DNA of 64,000 nt from Clostridium sp. AM22-11AC (lineage in GTDB: Bacteria > Bacillota > Clostridia > Lachnospirales > Lachnospiraceae): contig NZ_QUCM01000008.1 in NCBI RefSeq assembly GCF_003473545.1, forward strand, positions 45,534 through 109,533, read 5' to 3'. The position numbers were made by a program, and so were the translations under genes. The notes beneath the pieces are model-generated. The model worked only from the letters and a program-made list of their open reading frames with translations. It was not told where the DNA came from and searched no databases. Of the stretch, positions 1 through 7,760 are shown piece after piece (position 1 is the first letter of the stretch; each line of letters opens with the position of its first letter).

Positions 1-105
1 GTTGGCAATCATATTCGTTGTCATACCAGCAGCAAGCCTTAAATCTTCTTTTCTCATATCACGCTCTAACAGTGTATGCCAGAGTGGTTTATAGCTGATG
101 TGCAT
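1..105 (-). CDS. XRE/Cro-type HTH regulator, N-terminal part (cut by window edge)
   Basis: An open frame of 35 codons starts at an ATG at 105 and runs off the left edge. It begins MHISYKPLWHTLLERDMRKE and continues into a helix-turn-helix pattern (DLRLAAGMTTNMIAN), which is typical of the small (about 70 aa) XRE regulators found on mobile elements of Clostridia; that family call is from memory. A GGCGGGAAAG ribosome site lies just upstream, and TATAAT near 170-175 (minus strand) may be its -10 box. It lies outside the mobilizable element that starts at about 299, so it belongs to a further foreign segment whose nature cannot be seen here. Confidence 0.7.
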   Translation of the reverse strand, partial: MHISYKPLWHTLLERDMRKEDLRLAAGMTTNMIAN

Positions 106-266
106 ATTGCTTTCCCGCCTTCCTATCCATACCACCGGGGCGGCTGCCCCGGCAGGAACTTTTCTCTTATTATAGCACCAATCTTGTGAAATCACAATTT
201 ATTCTTGTGGACTGCCGCTGATACCGTCTGGATTGTGCTTTTCCTTTCTTTTTGTTCCCTTTAATT

Positions 267-298
267 AGCCATGAACTGCTTGATGCCCTGCGATTTTG
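267..298 (-). pseudogene. maff2: maff2 internal fragment at the left junction of the mobilizable element
   Basis: Read on the minus strand, this short stretch encodes KSQGIKQFMA, the part of Maff2 that normally follows GYGNDNPGA. That preceding part sits 9 kb away at 9436-9576. Joining the two at the shared TTTG (295-298 and 9452-9455, plus strand) restores an in-frame GAKSQGIKQ. The match ends at 267, where two further codons give N and a stop at 261-263, so the usual C-terminal half of Maff2 is absent and a second breakpoint probably lies at about 266. Confidence 0.75.
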
Positions 299-320
299 TT
301 GATGTGTGATAAAGAAGTAA
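299..320. repeat. IME left terminal site (attL side, imperfect inverted repeat)
   Basis: The first bases inside the left junction contain ATGTGTGATAAAGAAGTAA (302-320). The right end, read on the other strand, contains CATGTGCGGTAAAGAAGCTAA (9427-9447). Such imperfect inverted half-sites around a short core are what large serine recombinases bind. The assignment is by comparison of the two ends within this window only. Confidence 0.7.
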
Positions 321-386
321 TAGAAGTGCAAAAAATTTTGCCGTTCCTATCCGGCACTTAGCTCTTGTGTCGGATAGGTCGGGCGG

Positions 387-1997
387 TTATTCGGGCAAGT
401 CCACCTTGCCAACAAAAGAATAATAAATCTCAATGTCCTGCCTACGGGTCTTGTTCTCGTCATAGCTGCACTCATGCACAACGATTTTCTCTACAAACTC
501 CCGCAACAAAGTAGGGGTAAGTTCTTCAAAGCTGGTATGCCGCCGGACAACATTCATAAACTTTTCTGCGTTCACGGTGGCTTCCTGTGCTTTGGAAAGC
601 TCCGCTTGAATAACAGCGGCTCTTTCTTTCAGTTCCCGTTGCTCCGCTTCATAGTCTGCCGACAGCTCTGTGAAACGCTCGTCTGATATGCGCCCGGTCA
701 CGCTGTCCTCATACAGTCGCTTGAAGATAGCGGATAACTCGGCTATGCGTTTCTCGGTGGCTTCCAGCTCCTTTTTCTTGGCGGCGTTCCTGCGCTTGCC
801 CCCGTCCTCGTTCTGCTGGGTCAAGAGCTTCATAAACCGGGCTTCATGCTTTGCCGCATAGCTGGTCACTTTCCGCAGATTGGAGAGTACACCAGCGGTC
901 AAGAGGTCGGTGCGGATAAAGTGCGCCGTACAGTCATGGGTGCGTTTCTTGTAGTTGCCGCAGATATAACAGTCCTGCTTGCGCTTGTCCGTCTGGTATC
1001 GCTGCTGATACATCACGCTGCCGCAGTCCGCACAGAACAGTATGCCGGAGAACAAACCCACTTCATCATAGCGGTTTGGGCGTTTGCGCTGTTTGCGAAG
1101 CTCCTGCACCCGTTCCCATGTTTGGGTGTCTATGATAGGCTCGTGGTGGTTCCCGAAAATCACTTGCTTTTCCGGGGGATTTTCTACACTGTGCTTGACT
1201 TTGTAAGAAAGTTTTTCTGTCTTGAAATTTACCAGACAGCCTGTGTATTCCCGGTTTTCAAGGATATGCACTACGGTATTGGTCGCCCACTTGCACTCAT
1301 AGCCGGGGTGGTAGCGGCGGGTGCTGCCCGTCCTGCGGTATTCAAGCGTTCCCGGCGTGGGGATTTGCTGCTCTGTGAGCATACGGGCTATCTTGGTCGG
1401 ACCGTTCCCGGCAAGGCAGAGGTTGTATATCTGCTTAACTACGGGTGCAGCTTCATCGTCAATAATGAAATTTTCGTCCTCGTCCATGAGGTAGCCATAC
1501 ACAGGTTTGCTTGTGATTGGCTTGCCACTCATACCTTTTGAGCGTTTTACTGCTTTGATTTTCTTGCTCGTATCTCTCACCAGCCATTCGTTAAAGATAT
1601 TCCGCAGCGGGGCAAAGTCATTGTCGCCCTGTGCGCTGTCCACTCCGTCATTGATAGCGATGAAGCGGACGCCTTTCTGTGGGAAAACCATTTCCGTGTA
1701 CATTCCCACTTGCAGGTAGTTTCGCCCTAACCTCGACATATCCTTTACGATAACTGTCCCGACTTTTCCGGCTTCAATGTCCGCAAGCATGGCTTGAAAA
1801 CCGGGTCTTTGAAAGTTCGCACCAGAATAACCGTCGTCCGTGTACCAGCGCAGATTGGAAAAGCCGTTCTGCTTTGCATAGGTTTCAAGAATACGCTTCT
1901 GGTTGGAAATGGAATTGCTCTCGCCTTGCAGCTCGTCCTCATGGGAAAGTCTTGGGTAAAGGGCGGTAATTGGTTGTTGGTTGGTCTGTCTTAACAT
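387..1997 (-). CDS. Large serine recombinase (resolvase N-terminal, recombinase, zinc-ribbon, DUF4368-like C-terminus)
   Basis: This 536-aa site-specific recombinase should excise and integrate the mobilizable element. Its N-terminus has the serine recombinase fold: ALYPRLSHEDE with the catalytic serine probably the one after RL, then DDGYSGANFQRPGF and VKDMSRLGRNYLQVG. A recombinase domain follows, then a zinc-ribbon (CADCG at about residues 325-330 and CYICGNYKK some 25 residues later), a coiled-coil region rich in K/E/A (about 400-490) and a C-terminal DUF4368-like end. The length fits the Tn4451/Tn5397 TnpX/TndX class. It lies about 90 bp from the left end of the element and is divergent from the hydrolase gene. 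The ATG at 1997 is preceded by GGAGGAT. Confidence 0.95.
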   Translation of the reverse strand: MLRQTNQQPITALYPRLSHEDELQGESNSISNQKRILETYAKQNGFSNLRWYTDDGYSGANFQRPGFQAMLADIEAGKVGTVIVKDMSRLGRNYLQVGMYTEMVFPQKGVRFIAINDGVDSAQGDNDFAPLRNIFNEWLVRDTSKKIKAVKRSKGMSGKPITSKPVYGYLMDEDENFIIDDEAAPVVKQIYNLCLAGNGPTKIARMLTEQQIPTPGTLEYRRTGSTRRYHPGYECKWATNTVVHILENREYTGCLVNFKTEKLSYKVKHSVENPPEKQVIFGNHHEPIIDTQTWERVQELRKQRKRPNRYDEVGLFSGILFCADCGSVMYQQRYQTDKRKQDCYICGNYKKRTHDCTAHFIRTDLLTAGVLSNLRKVTSYAAKHEARFMKLLTQQNEDGGKRRNAAKKKELEATEKRIAELSAIFKRLYEDSVTGRISDERFTELSADYEAEQRELKERAAVIQAELSKAQEATVNAEKFMNVVRRHTSFEELTPTLLREFVEKIVVHECSYDENKTRRQDIEIYYSFVGKVDLPE

Positions 1998-2209
1998 AAA
2001 ATCCTCCGTTTCCGACAGCCAGCCCCACTATTCCGTATTTCGATTATACCACATGGGGCGGCTGTCTGTATAGCGGCTTCTGCTTCTTTACCGCCCGGTA
2101 AAATGACGATTTTTTACTGTGCGGCTTCTCGCTGCAAAAAAGATAGAAAAGTTCATAACTCTGTGATATACTTTACCGTAAATACACATCAGACATTGCA
2201 GGAGAGAAA

Positions 2210-2830
2210 ATGAAAACTATATTACTTCATGGATTAGGGCAAACATCATCAAGCTGGAAAAATACGATTAACACTATGGGGAAAAGTGCGGACATTTTAT
2301 GCCCGAACCTTTTTGATTGGTTTGAAGATAAAGAGGTCTGCTATCAAGTTTTATATCTTGCTTTCTCCGAATACTGTAAGCAATTTTCAGAACCGGTCAA
2401 TATCTGTGGGCTATCTTTAGGCGGTATTCTCGCATTGCAATATGGGATTGAAAATCCAGATAAAATAAACTCTTTGGCGTTGGTTGCGACACAATATACA
2501 ATGCCGAAAAAACTCTTGCAATTTCAAAATATGCTCTTTCAGTTTATGCCTAAAAGAACATTTGAAAGCATGGGACTTGGTAAAACGGATTTTATCAATC
2601 TGTCAAAATCCATGATAAACTTGGATTTCCAAAAAGAATTGAAGTGTATCAATAGCCCTGTAATGGTTATCTGCGGGGAGAAAGATGCAGCAAATAAACA
2701 GGCTTCTTTACAGCTTCAATCGCAGTTACCACAAGCCGAATTATTAGTGATTAAAAATTCTGGACATGAAGTAAACATAGACGCTCCCGAAGATTTGGGG
2801 AAAGCACTCTCCGCATTTTTCAACCTATAA
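2210..2830 (+). CDS. Alpha/beta hydrolase (IME cargo)
   Basis: This 206-aa protein has the alpha/beta hydrolase signature. LHGLGQ near residue 6 forms the oxyanion hole, GLSLGG near residue 66 is the nucleophile elbow with the catalytic Ser, CGEKDAANK near 153 carries the acid, and NSGHEVN near 184 carries the His. There is no signal peptide, so it should act in the cytoplasm; the substrate cannot be told. It is the only plus-strand gene of the element, divergent from the recombinase, with a TATACT -10 box near 2167 and GGAGAG before the ATG. A strong hairpin follows it. It looks like cargo rather than part of the transfer or integration machinery. Confidence 0.85.
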   Translation: MKTILLHGLGQTSSSWKNTINTMGKSADILCPNLFDWFEDKEVCYQVLYLAFSEYCKQFSEPVNICGLSLGGILALQYGIENPDKINSLALVATQYTMPKKLLQFQNMLFQFMPKRTFESMGLGKTDFINLSKSMINLDFQKELKCINSPVMVICGEKDAANKQASLQLQSQLPQAELLVIKNSGHEVNIDAPEDLGKALSAFFNL

Positions 2831-2840
2831 TTTCTCCGCC

Positions 2841-2870
2841 AGCGGTCACGCCAAAAGCGTGACCGCTTTT
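2841..2870 (+). terminator. Rho-independent terminator after the hydrolase
   Basis: A perfect 11-bp stem (AGCGGTCACGC at 2841-2851 with GCGTGACCGCT at 2857-2867) encloses a CAAAA loop and is followed by a short T-run. It ends plus-strand transcription of the hydrolase and, being symmetrical, may also serve tnpW on the minus strand. Confidence 0.85.
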
Positions 2871-2880
2871 CAGTATCATG

Positions 2881-3069
2881 TTAAATCACCGTTTTTTGTG
2901 TAGCAGTTTCCGCTTCCAGCACTTTCATCATCTTGTCGGCTGCGGTGGCTGTGGTATCTTTCTTGAAAAAGCCGGACACAACAAGCACGGTGTTACCCAT
3001 GCGGATCTCCGTCACGCAGTCCGGGCGGCGGTCGGTGCGGTCATTGTTATTCTGTTTGTTTTCTGTCAT
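2881..3069 (-). CDS. tnpW: TnpW family transposon-encoded protein
   Basis: This 62-aa protein begins MTENKQNNND and contains the TnpW core (TEIRMGNTVLVVSGFFKKDT followed by a short helix with KMMKVLEAE). TnpW-type proteins accompany Tn4451-like serine-recombinase elements; their biochemical role is not established as far as I know. The ATG at 3069 was chosen over the upstream TTG at 3075 because AGGAG lies 7 bases before it. It is the last gene of the minus-strand replication/mobilization operon. Confidence 0.85.
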   Translation of the reverse strand: MTENKQNNNDRTDRRPDCVTEIRMGNTVLVVSGFFKKDTTATAADKMMKVLEAETATQKTVI

Positions 3070-3081
3070 AGGCAACTCCTT

Positions 3082-3921
3082 TCACTTCAACAGTTCTTTT
3101 AGTCCATTGAGCTTGGCTTGTGCCGTTTCCTTTCGGAAGTTCTTGCCTGTAAAGAGGATAGGCAGACACATTTCAAGCACTCGGTCATGGATACGGGCGT
3201 GGGCGGTGTCCTGTGGATTCTGCAGTTCCGTAAGGCTTAGATTGGTGGTGACAATCAGCGGCTTTCGGCTGCGGTATCGGCTGTCAATTACATTGTAGAC
3301 CTGTTCCAAACCGTACTCTGTGCCACGCTCCATACCAAAATCATCAAGTATCAGCAGAGGGAAACGGCAAAGACGCTCGATATATTCGTTTCGCCCCTCA
3401 AAGCTGGCAGTTAAATCATTCAGTATCGCAGAAAAGTTTGTCATGCGGACGGAGATTTCCTGTTCCATAAGGGCATTGGCAATGCACCCGGCAAAATAGC
3501 TTTTTCCTGTGCCTACCTTGCCCCACAAGAGCAGACCATAGTTGTTTTCTCTCATCTGCTCCCAATGCTCCACATATAAATGTGCCTTGCTCATCTGCGG
3601 GCATTTGCCGTTGTCATGTGCAAAAGTCCATTCCTGCATGGTGAGGTCGGTAAAGCCCCGGCGTTTCAGTTCCATAACGGTGTTAAGGTGTCGTCTGCGT
3701 TCCTCGGCGGATTCACATTCCAAACGCTTCTCCCGTTGGCAGTCACATTCTGTCGGGTGCTTGTCATGCCCCAACCATGCGGCGGTTTCTTTGGGAAAGT
3801 AGGCTTCTTTCGCCGTGCGGCATTTGCTGCAGTAAAGCAGACCGTCCTCGCCCGTGTAGTCCTCCGGCTCTGCGGTAGTAGTCATCATATTCAAAACGGT
3901 ATCGGTAAAAAGTTCAGTCAT
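3082..3921 (-). CDS. DnaC/IstB-like ATP-binding helicase loader
   Basis: This is a 279-aa AAA+ ATPase of the DnaC/DnaI type. The N-terminal part holds a Cys cluster (CSKC near residue 31, CDC near 58) resembling the zinc-binding end of helicase loaders. The ATPase part has Walker A GKVGTGKSYF near 138, Walker B LLILDDFG near 192 and a sensor region TTNLSLTEL. It probably loads the host DnaB helicase at the element origin. The ATG overlaps the stop of the upstream replisome organizer (ATGA, 3918-3921), which implies translational coupling. The pair suggests that the element can replicate as an excised circle. Confidence 0.9.
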   Translation of the reverse strand: MTELFTDTVLNMMTTTAEPEDYTGEDGLLYCSKCRTAKEAYFPKETAAWLGHDKHPTECDCQREKRLECESAEERRRHLNTVMELKRRGFTDLTMQEWTFAHDNGKCPQMSKAHLYVEHWEQMRENNYGLLLWGKVGTGKSYFAGCIANALMEQEISVRMTNFSAILNDLTASFEGRNEYIERLCRFPLLILDDFGMERGTEYGLEQVYNVIDSRYRSRKPLIVTTNLSLTELQNPQDTAHARIHDRVLEMCLPILFTGKNFRKETAQAKLNGLKELLK

Positions 3922-4661
3922 AAACTCTCGCCCTCCTTAAAGGTGTAATCGGGTATGCCTTTTTTCGGCGGTTTCTTGGCTTCGTCCTCCTGCGCCCACT
4001 TGTATATCGTGGCTGCATGACTGCGGTATTTCGTTCCTTTGGACGCTATATGAGTAGATAAGCGGTCAATATAATACTCCCATTTGTCGGGCAGTTCCGC
4101 TTTCAGCTCGTCCAGTTCCGTATCGGAAAGAAAAACATTGTTGTATCTGCCATAGCTGCGGGCGGGGGCTTGTCCCGTTTCTAACTCTCTCTCTTTTTCT
4201 ATCTCTATATCTATCTCTTTCTTTATCTCTATCTCTGGCGGACGAATGTCGGACAAATGTCCGCCGTTTGTCCGGGGTGGTGGCAAAGCCTTGTTTGCAA
4301 GCCTTGCCGCCCGTTTTCGTTCCGCTTCGGTAGAGGATTGCCCTATCATCAGTTCAATATCGGTCATGTAGAGCAAGCCGCCGTGTAGCTGCTCCACAAG
4401 CCCCAACTGCTGAAAAATCCCTAACGCCCGTTCCACCGTGCCTACCTGCTGACGGGTAAGAGTGGCGATCATCTGTGCTGTGTAAGGGATATTCTCGTCA
4501 AGCTGCAACTTGCCGCCGTTTTTCAGCGATTTTAAGTACAGCTTCAAGAGAATGTTGGAATAGAGAATACCGTCCGGCATACTCTCCAACAGCACGATAG
4601 CGTCATCATCAAAATAGCTTTCTTTCAGTTTGAGGTAGTAATATTTGCGGTTATCTGCCAT
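3918..4661 (-). CDS. Replisome organizer / replication initiator (phage replisome organizer N-terminal domain)
   Basis: This 247-aa protein begins MADNRKYYYLKLKESYFDDD. Its first 120 residues form a DnaD-like winged-helix domain (ILYSNILLKLYLKSL, then IATLTRQQVGTVERALGIFQQLGLVEQ). A charged linker with an EIEIKKEIDIEIEKEREL stretch leads to a C-terminal helical part (WEYYIDRLSTHIASKG). It most likely recognises the origin and recruits the helicase loader encoded directly downstream. AAAGGAGG lies 9 bases before the ATG. The linker DNA is a low-complexity TCTATCTC run at 4190-4235. Confidence 0.85.
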   Translation of the reverse strand: MADNRKYYYLKLKESYFDDDAIVLLESMPDGILYSNILLKLYLKSLKNGGKLQLDENIPYTAQMIATLTRQQVGTVERALGIFQQLGLVEQLHGGLLYMTDIELMIGQSSTEAERKRAARLANKALPPPRTNGGHLSDIRPPEIEIKKEIDIEIEKERELETGQAPARSYGRYNNVFLSDTELDELKAELPDKWEYYIDRLSTHIASKGTKYRSHAATIYKWAQEDEAKKPPKKGIPDYTFKEGESL

Positions 4662-4845
4662 AGGCGGTGTCCTCCTTTGGTTTCCAACGCTTGGAGTAAT
4701 ACCGGTGGCAGAGGATAATCACGGCTCGGAAACTCTGCTTGCAATCGTGGGTGCAACCCCGGCAAAGGTCGTTATAGGTAATTCGGTTTCGGTGGTTGAG
4801 GAAAAAGCTCCATTCAATCCGCCGTTTGTTGCTCATGCGTGGCAT
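4651..4845 (-). CDS. Small conserved Cys-containing protein of Tn4451-like elements
   Basis: This 64-aa basic protein (MPRMSNKRRIEWSFFLNHRN...) has three close cysteines (CRGCTHDC) and an additional later Cys, which could bind metal. The ATG at 4845 was chosen over longer forms because AGGAG lies 8 bases upstream. The 3' end overlaps the start of the replisome organizer by about 11 bases. I recall similar short hypothetical proteins in the same position of related elements, but no function. Confidence 0.6.
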   Translation of the reverse strand: MPRMSNKRRIEWSFFLNHRNRITYNDLCRGCTHDCKQSFRAVIILCHRYYSKRWKPKEDTAYGR

Positions 4846-5047
4846 TGGTACGCTCCTTTCTGCCGTTTCCGTGGGTATCACGGATAGGGCGGGAAAACTG
4901 TATCTTCTCGGTATCATTTTCGGGGATTTTTTGCCCTGTACGCCCTGTTTTGAGGTCGGGGAGTATTGCGGATAGGGGTAAGGGTATATCCCTGTTTTTG
5001 TTTGGTTTCGGTATCATTTCGGGGCGGTTTTTAACGCTCCTGTTCAT
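4814..5047 (-). CDS. Small hypothetical protein between relaxase and the Cys-containing ORF
   Basis: This is a 77-aa open frame, basic and proline-rich at its start (MNRSVKNRPEMIPKPNKNRD). It overlaps the relaxase stop by 17 bases and the next small ORF by 32 bases. Such overlaps are common in compact mobile-element operons, but no strong ribosome site is visible and coding is uncertain. If it is not coding, the interval 4846-5030 is an untranslated gap of about 185 bases. Confidence 0.35.
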   Translation of the reverse strand: MNRSVKNRPEMIPKPNKNRDIPLPLSAILPDLKTGRTGQKIPENDTEKIQFSRPIRDTHGNGRKERTNATHEQQTAD

Positions 5048-6647
5048 GCTTTTTCTGTCTGCTCGGTTCGCCGTGGTGCATTTGGGAAAGATTGCTTTTC
5101 ATGGTCTGCAACTCCCGGACACGCTCTTTATTTGCCCGGTACTCGTTGTAAAGGGCGTTCTTCTCGGCGGTAAGCTGCTCGATTTCAGCCTGCAACGATT
5201 TATAGGTGGGCAGCTTGATAATGTCTTTTTGCCGAAAATATCTTACGGCTGCGTCTGCTATGATAAAGTCGCTTTCATGCTTTTCACGGTAGGCTTTGCG
5301 TGCCTTATCGGTTTTCTGCTTTTTCAAGCCGTCACGCACATCTCTTGTCTTGGCATAGGCAAGCACCTGTTTCTGCAAGTCCTTTTTCTCACGGATAGCC
5401 GTTTCAATGGGCTTCAGCTTGGCGGTGCTGCTGTGTAAATCCGCATTGGCAGACACAAGGGCTGCGTCCAGTTCATCCGGGGTAAAGCCGTATTGCTCCA
5501 TAGCGGCAACGGTAGCCGCCATCTGTTTGAGATTGTGGACAGCCGCCCAACGGTCATAGCCGATACCTTTTCCCTCGGCTCGCTTCGCCGCACGGTCAAC
5601 CATTCTCTGAATGTTGCCTGTCGGGGCGATTTTCTGCGTTTTTCCTCGCTCTGTGCGGTTTGTTTCAGCGGTATGGTATTCGGGTATGGGTACGGTCTTT
5701 TCGGCGGCTCTGTGGGCGTTCTGCTCCAAAAGAGTAAGAACGGCAGCGCGGTCAAAATCATCTCCCAGCTTGCGGGCGGTAATGGGCTTTGTCCTGTCCG
5801 GCGTGAGGTAGGATAGCCGCCCTCGGCTCTCCTTGACAGTCACGCCCTGTTGCAAGAGAACGGCGGCGAACTCGCCATAGCTTGCGGCAGAGGACAGCGC
5901 GGTGCGTATGGCCTGCCGCAATTTTTCCTTGTCTGTTTCAAACTTCGTGGGCTTGGCTGGCTGCTCCTCGGCTGGCAAGGCGGCAGCTTCCTTGTCCAGC
6001 TTTGCCTGCCCTTTCCGCTGCGCCCAATACTCACGCTCGGTAATGCGGTTTTTGCTGCCATGCAAAAGGTCGATTTGATAGAGATTTTCCCGGTGGCACA
6101 TCTCCATGACCTCGGCTTTGAAGTATTCCATAGCAGCGTCCGTACAGCGGTGCTTGCACCCGGCACGGGTATCTGCCGGTCTGTCCATGTAGGGCAGTAA
6201 GGGTACTTCCTCGATACGCAGAGAATTGATAACAATGTGAACATGGATATTGCCGCTGTGGTTGTGTCCGTCCGGGTGGGTACAGACAATGGCTTGGTGT
6301 CCTGGGAAATGCTCGGCACAAAATTCCTCGCCCAATGCTTGCGCCCGGTCTACGGTCAAGCCGTTGTCCGCTGCGTCCCGTGGGTCAAAGGAAATGATAT
6401 AGTGGTGGCTTTTCACATCTTCCCGTTTTTGGTTCTTGCCGTATCGGAGATTTGCCCGCATACAGGCAACGGCAAAATCTTCCTCGCCGCAGTTCAGCGT
6501 GGCTATTCGGTAATCCTCCCGGAGAATGAGCCGCCCGGCTTCGTCAAGGGTGGGCTTCATGGTAAACTCGTCATGCTCAAAGGTTAGATACTGCTCGGCT
6601 GCACCGTAGTCCGCATTTTTAGAGCTGATATGCTTGAATGTTGCCAA
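5031..6647 (-). CDS. Relaxase / mobilization nuclease (MOBP-like)
   Basis: This 538-aa relaxase should nick oriT and pilot the strand through a helper's conjugation channel. The N-terminal 200 residues form the relaxase domain: SHHYIISFDPRD, CTHPDGHNHSGNIHVHIVIN with the HxxxxxHxH metal triad, and an early tyrosine (near residue 15) as candidate nucleophile. The rest is charged coiled coil. A TTG at 6647 (MATFKHISSKN) is preferred because AGGTAGGT sits 7 bases upstream; a GTG at 6656 would add three residues. The start lies within the last codons of mobC (stop at 6619), indicating coupling. Confidence 0.92.
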   Translation of the reverse strand: MATFKHISSKNADYGAAEQYLTFEHDEFTMKPTLDEAGRLILREDYRIATLNCGEEDFAVACMRANLRYGKNQKREDVKSHHYIISFDPRDAADNGLTVDRAQALGEEFCAEHFPGHQAIVCTHPDGHNHSGNIHVHIVINSLRIEEVPLLPYMDRPADTRAGCKHRCTDAAMEYFKAEVMEMCHRENLYQIDLLHGSKNRITEREYWAQRKGQAKLDKEAAALPAEEQPAKPTKFETDKEKLRQAIRTALSSAASYGEFAAVLLQQGVTVKESRGRLSYLTPDRTKPITARKLGDDFDRAAVLTLLEQNAHRAAEKTVPIPEYHTAETNRTERGKTQKIAPTGNIQRMVDRAAKRAEGKGIGYDRWAAVHNLKQMAATVAAMEQYGFTPDELDAALVSANADLHSSTAKLKPIETAIREKKDLQKQVLAYAKTRDVRDGLKKQKTDKARKAYREKHESDFIIADAAVRYFRQKDIIKLPTYKSLQAEIEQLTAEKNALYNEYRANKERVRELQTMKSNLSQMHHGEPSRQKKHEQER

Positions 6648-7026
6648 CAGCGTCACCTACCTTTCGCAAGACTTCAAACTTCAAGGCGGCAAGGTCGGAA
6701 ATGGCGGCTCGCACTTCAACGGACAGCGTATTGTAGGGCGTTCCGTATTCGTTGAGGGCACGGGCGATCTGATTAAGGTTGCCGCCGATTTTTCCGTATT
6801 CGGCTATCAACTTTCCAACAGCGGACAGCAGTTCATCATTGACCGGGGAAACGGTAACAATGGGGCGAATGGTCGCCCTTGTAATGGCTTGTCGGATAAA
6901 CTCGGCTTGGCTCATGTCATAATTCTTTAGCCGTTCTGTGAAGTCGGCATATTCTTCTTCGGTCATGCGTGTCTTGACTACATGGCTTCGGTGGGGCGTA
7001 TTGTATCGCTTTCCTATGGGTATCAA
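6619..7026 (-). CDS. mobC: MobC-family relaxosome accessory protein
   Basis: This is a protein of about 135 aa with an N-terminal ribbon-helix-helix-like segment (VKTRMTEEEYADFTERLKNY, then MSQAEFIRQAI) and the MobC hallmark GGNLNQIARALNE near residue 80. MobC proteins bind oriT and help the relaxase open the nick region. The start is awkward: the frame opens with TTG at 7026, directly abutting AAAGGAG, so initiation may be at a rare codon a few triplets later. It lies directly downstream of the candidate oriT. Confidence 0.85.
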   Translation of the reverse strand: MIPIGKRYNTPHRSHVVKTRMTEEEYADFTERLKNYDMSQAEFIRQAITRATIRPIVTVSPVNDELLSAVGKLIAEYGKIGGNLNQIARALNEYGTPYNTLSVEVRAAISDLAALKFEVLRKVGDAVGNIQAYQL

Positions 7027-7559
7027 CTCCTTTCACTTACCGCCGTTTTGTGGGCGATTTTTTAAGTATTTTTTGGTGGGATTTTCAAGCGGCACAAGCC
7101 GCATAGCAGGGTTTGGGGAAGGCACTCCCCAACAAGATTCCCGCAGGGGCAAAATGAGCGATAAGCGAATTTTGGCACCTCGGTAGAATCTTGCTCTAAG
7201 AAACTGCCGGACTGCCGTTCACTTGCTACTGCCACTTTTTCGGGAAATCTATAACCAGCTTTTTTATAAAAGGCTGCGGGCGGCGTTCTCCCCTTACTCC
7301 CTACAACACCGCAAAAAGCAAAAATGACGGACTTTCCGGCAAGAACTTTTCCTGCGGCGTGGTCTTTCCCGACAATAAGGCGTTTTGGAAACTGTGTTTT
7401 GCTCGCCGTCTGAAAAAAACGGCAATCTTTTTTGGCTTCACTGTCTAATACGGAACATTTGGAAATTTGCCAAAAATGGGCGCAAAAAAAGCAGCAAATC
7501 TTTTTCGGATTTACTGCTTCATGTGCCGCTGCGGGGCGGCGGGATATTCAGTTTTTATG
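7027..7559. other. Intergenic region between HTH_16 gene and mobC
   Basis: No convincing coding frame is visible in these 533 bases. The mobC-proximal part holds the candidate oriT. The remainder (7200-7559) is moderately AT-rich with several A/T tracts and would hold the 3' end of the sigma/HTH_16 transcript and the mob promoter; no clear -35/-10 pair was recognised. Confidence 0.5.
7105..7200. other. Candidate origin of transfer (oriT) of the mobilizable element
   Basis: Three nested dyads lie upstream of mobC: TTGGGGA/TCCCCAA (7113-7119 and 7126-7132), CAAGATTC/GAATCTTG (7133-7140 and 7186-7193), and CAAAAT/ATTTTG (7150-7155 and 7169-7174). A direct repeat AGCGA-TA-AGCGA sits inside. GAATCTTGC at 7186-7194 resembles the ATCTTGC/ATCCTGC nick context of IncP-like (MOBP) origins; that comparison is from memory. 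Position and structure support oriT; the nick base is inferred. Confidence 0.6.
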
Positions 7560-7760
7560 TTATCGGTCAAGCCGAAACTTGAACAGGCTTTCAATCAGCT
7601 TTGTTCTGATGTAGTCCTCCATATCAGAGTTATAATAACCGTTCATGTTGGAGAAGTAGCGGATATATCCAGCGTATCGGTCAAGGACGGCTTGTATCGC
7701 TATGGGGTCGCCCTCATGTGCCTTTATGATAGTGTCATAGGGGAGAAGTCGGTTACTCAT
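7560..7760 (-). CDS. HTH_16-type small regulator
   Basis: This 66-aa protein (MSNRLLPYDTIIKAHEGDPI...) matches the pattern of the short helix-turn-helix proteins that pair with a sigma-like factor on Tn916- and Tn4451-type elements. The motif EGDPIAIQAVLDRYAGYIRYFS is characteristic of sigma region-2-like HTH_16 domains. Its start overlaps the end of the sigma-factor gene (stop at 7753), so the two are co-translated. In Tn916 the comparable pair controls excision and transfer genes; the same role here is inferred. Confidence 0.8.
   Translation of the reverse strand: MSNRLLPYDTIIKAHEGDPIAIQAVLDRYAGYIRYFSNMNGYYNSDMEDYIRTKLIESLFKFRLDR

Noticed and set aside
846..1541. Long plus-strand open frame (231 codons) opposite the serine recombinase
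   Set aside because: It lies wholly antisense to a gene with clear catalytic and zinc-ribbon motifs and shows no family features or ribosome site.
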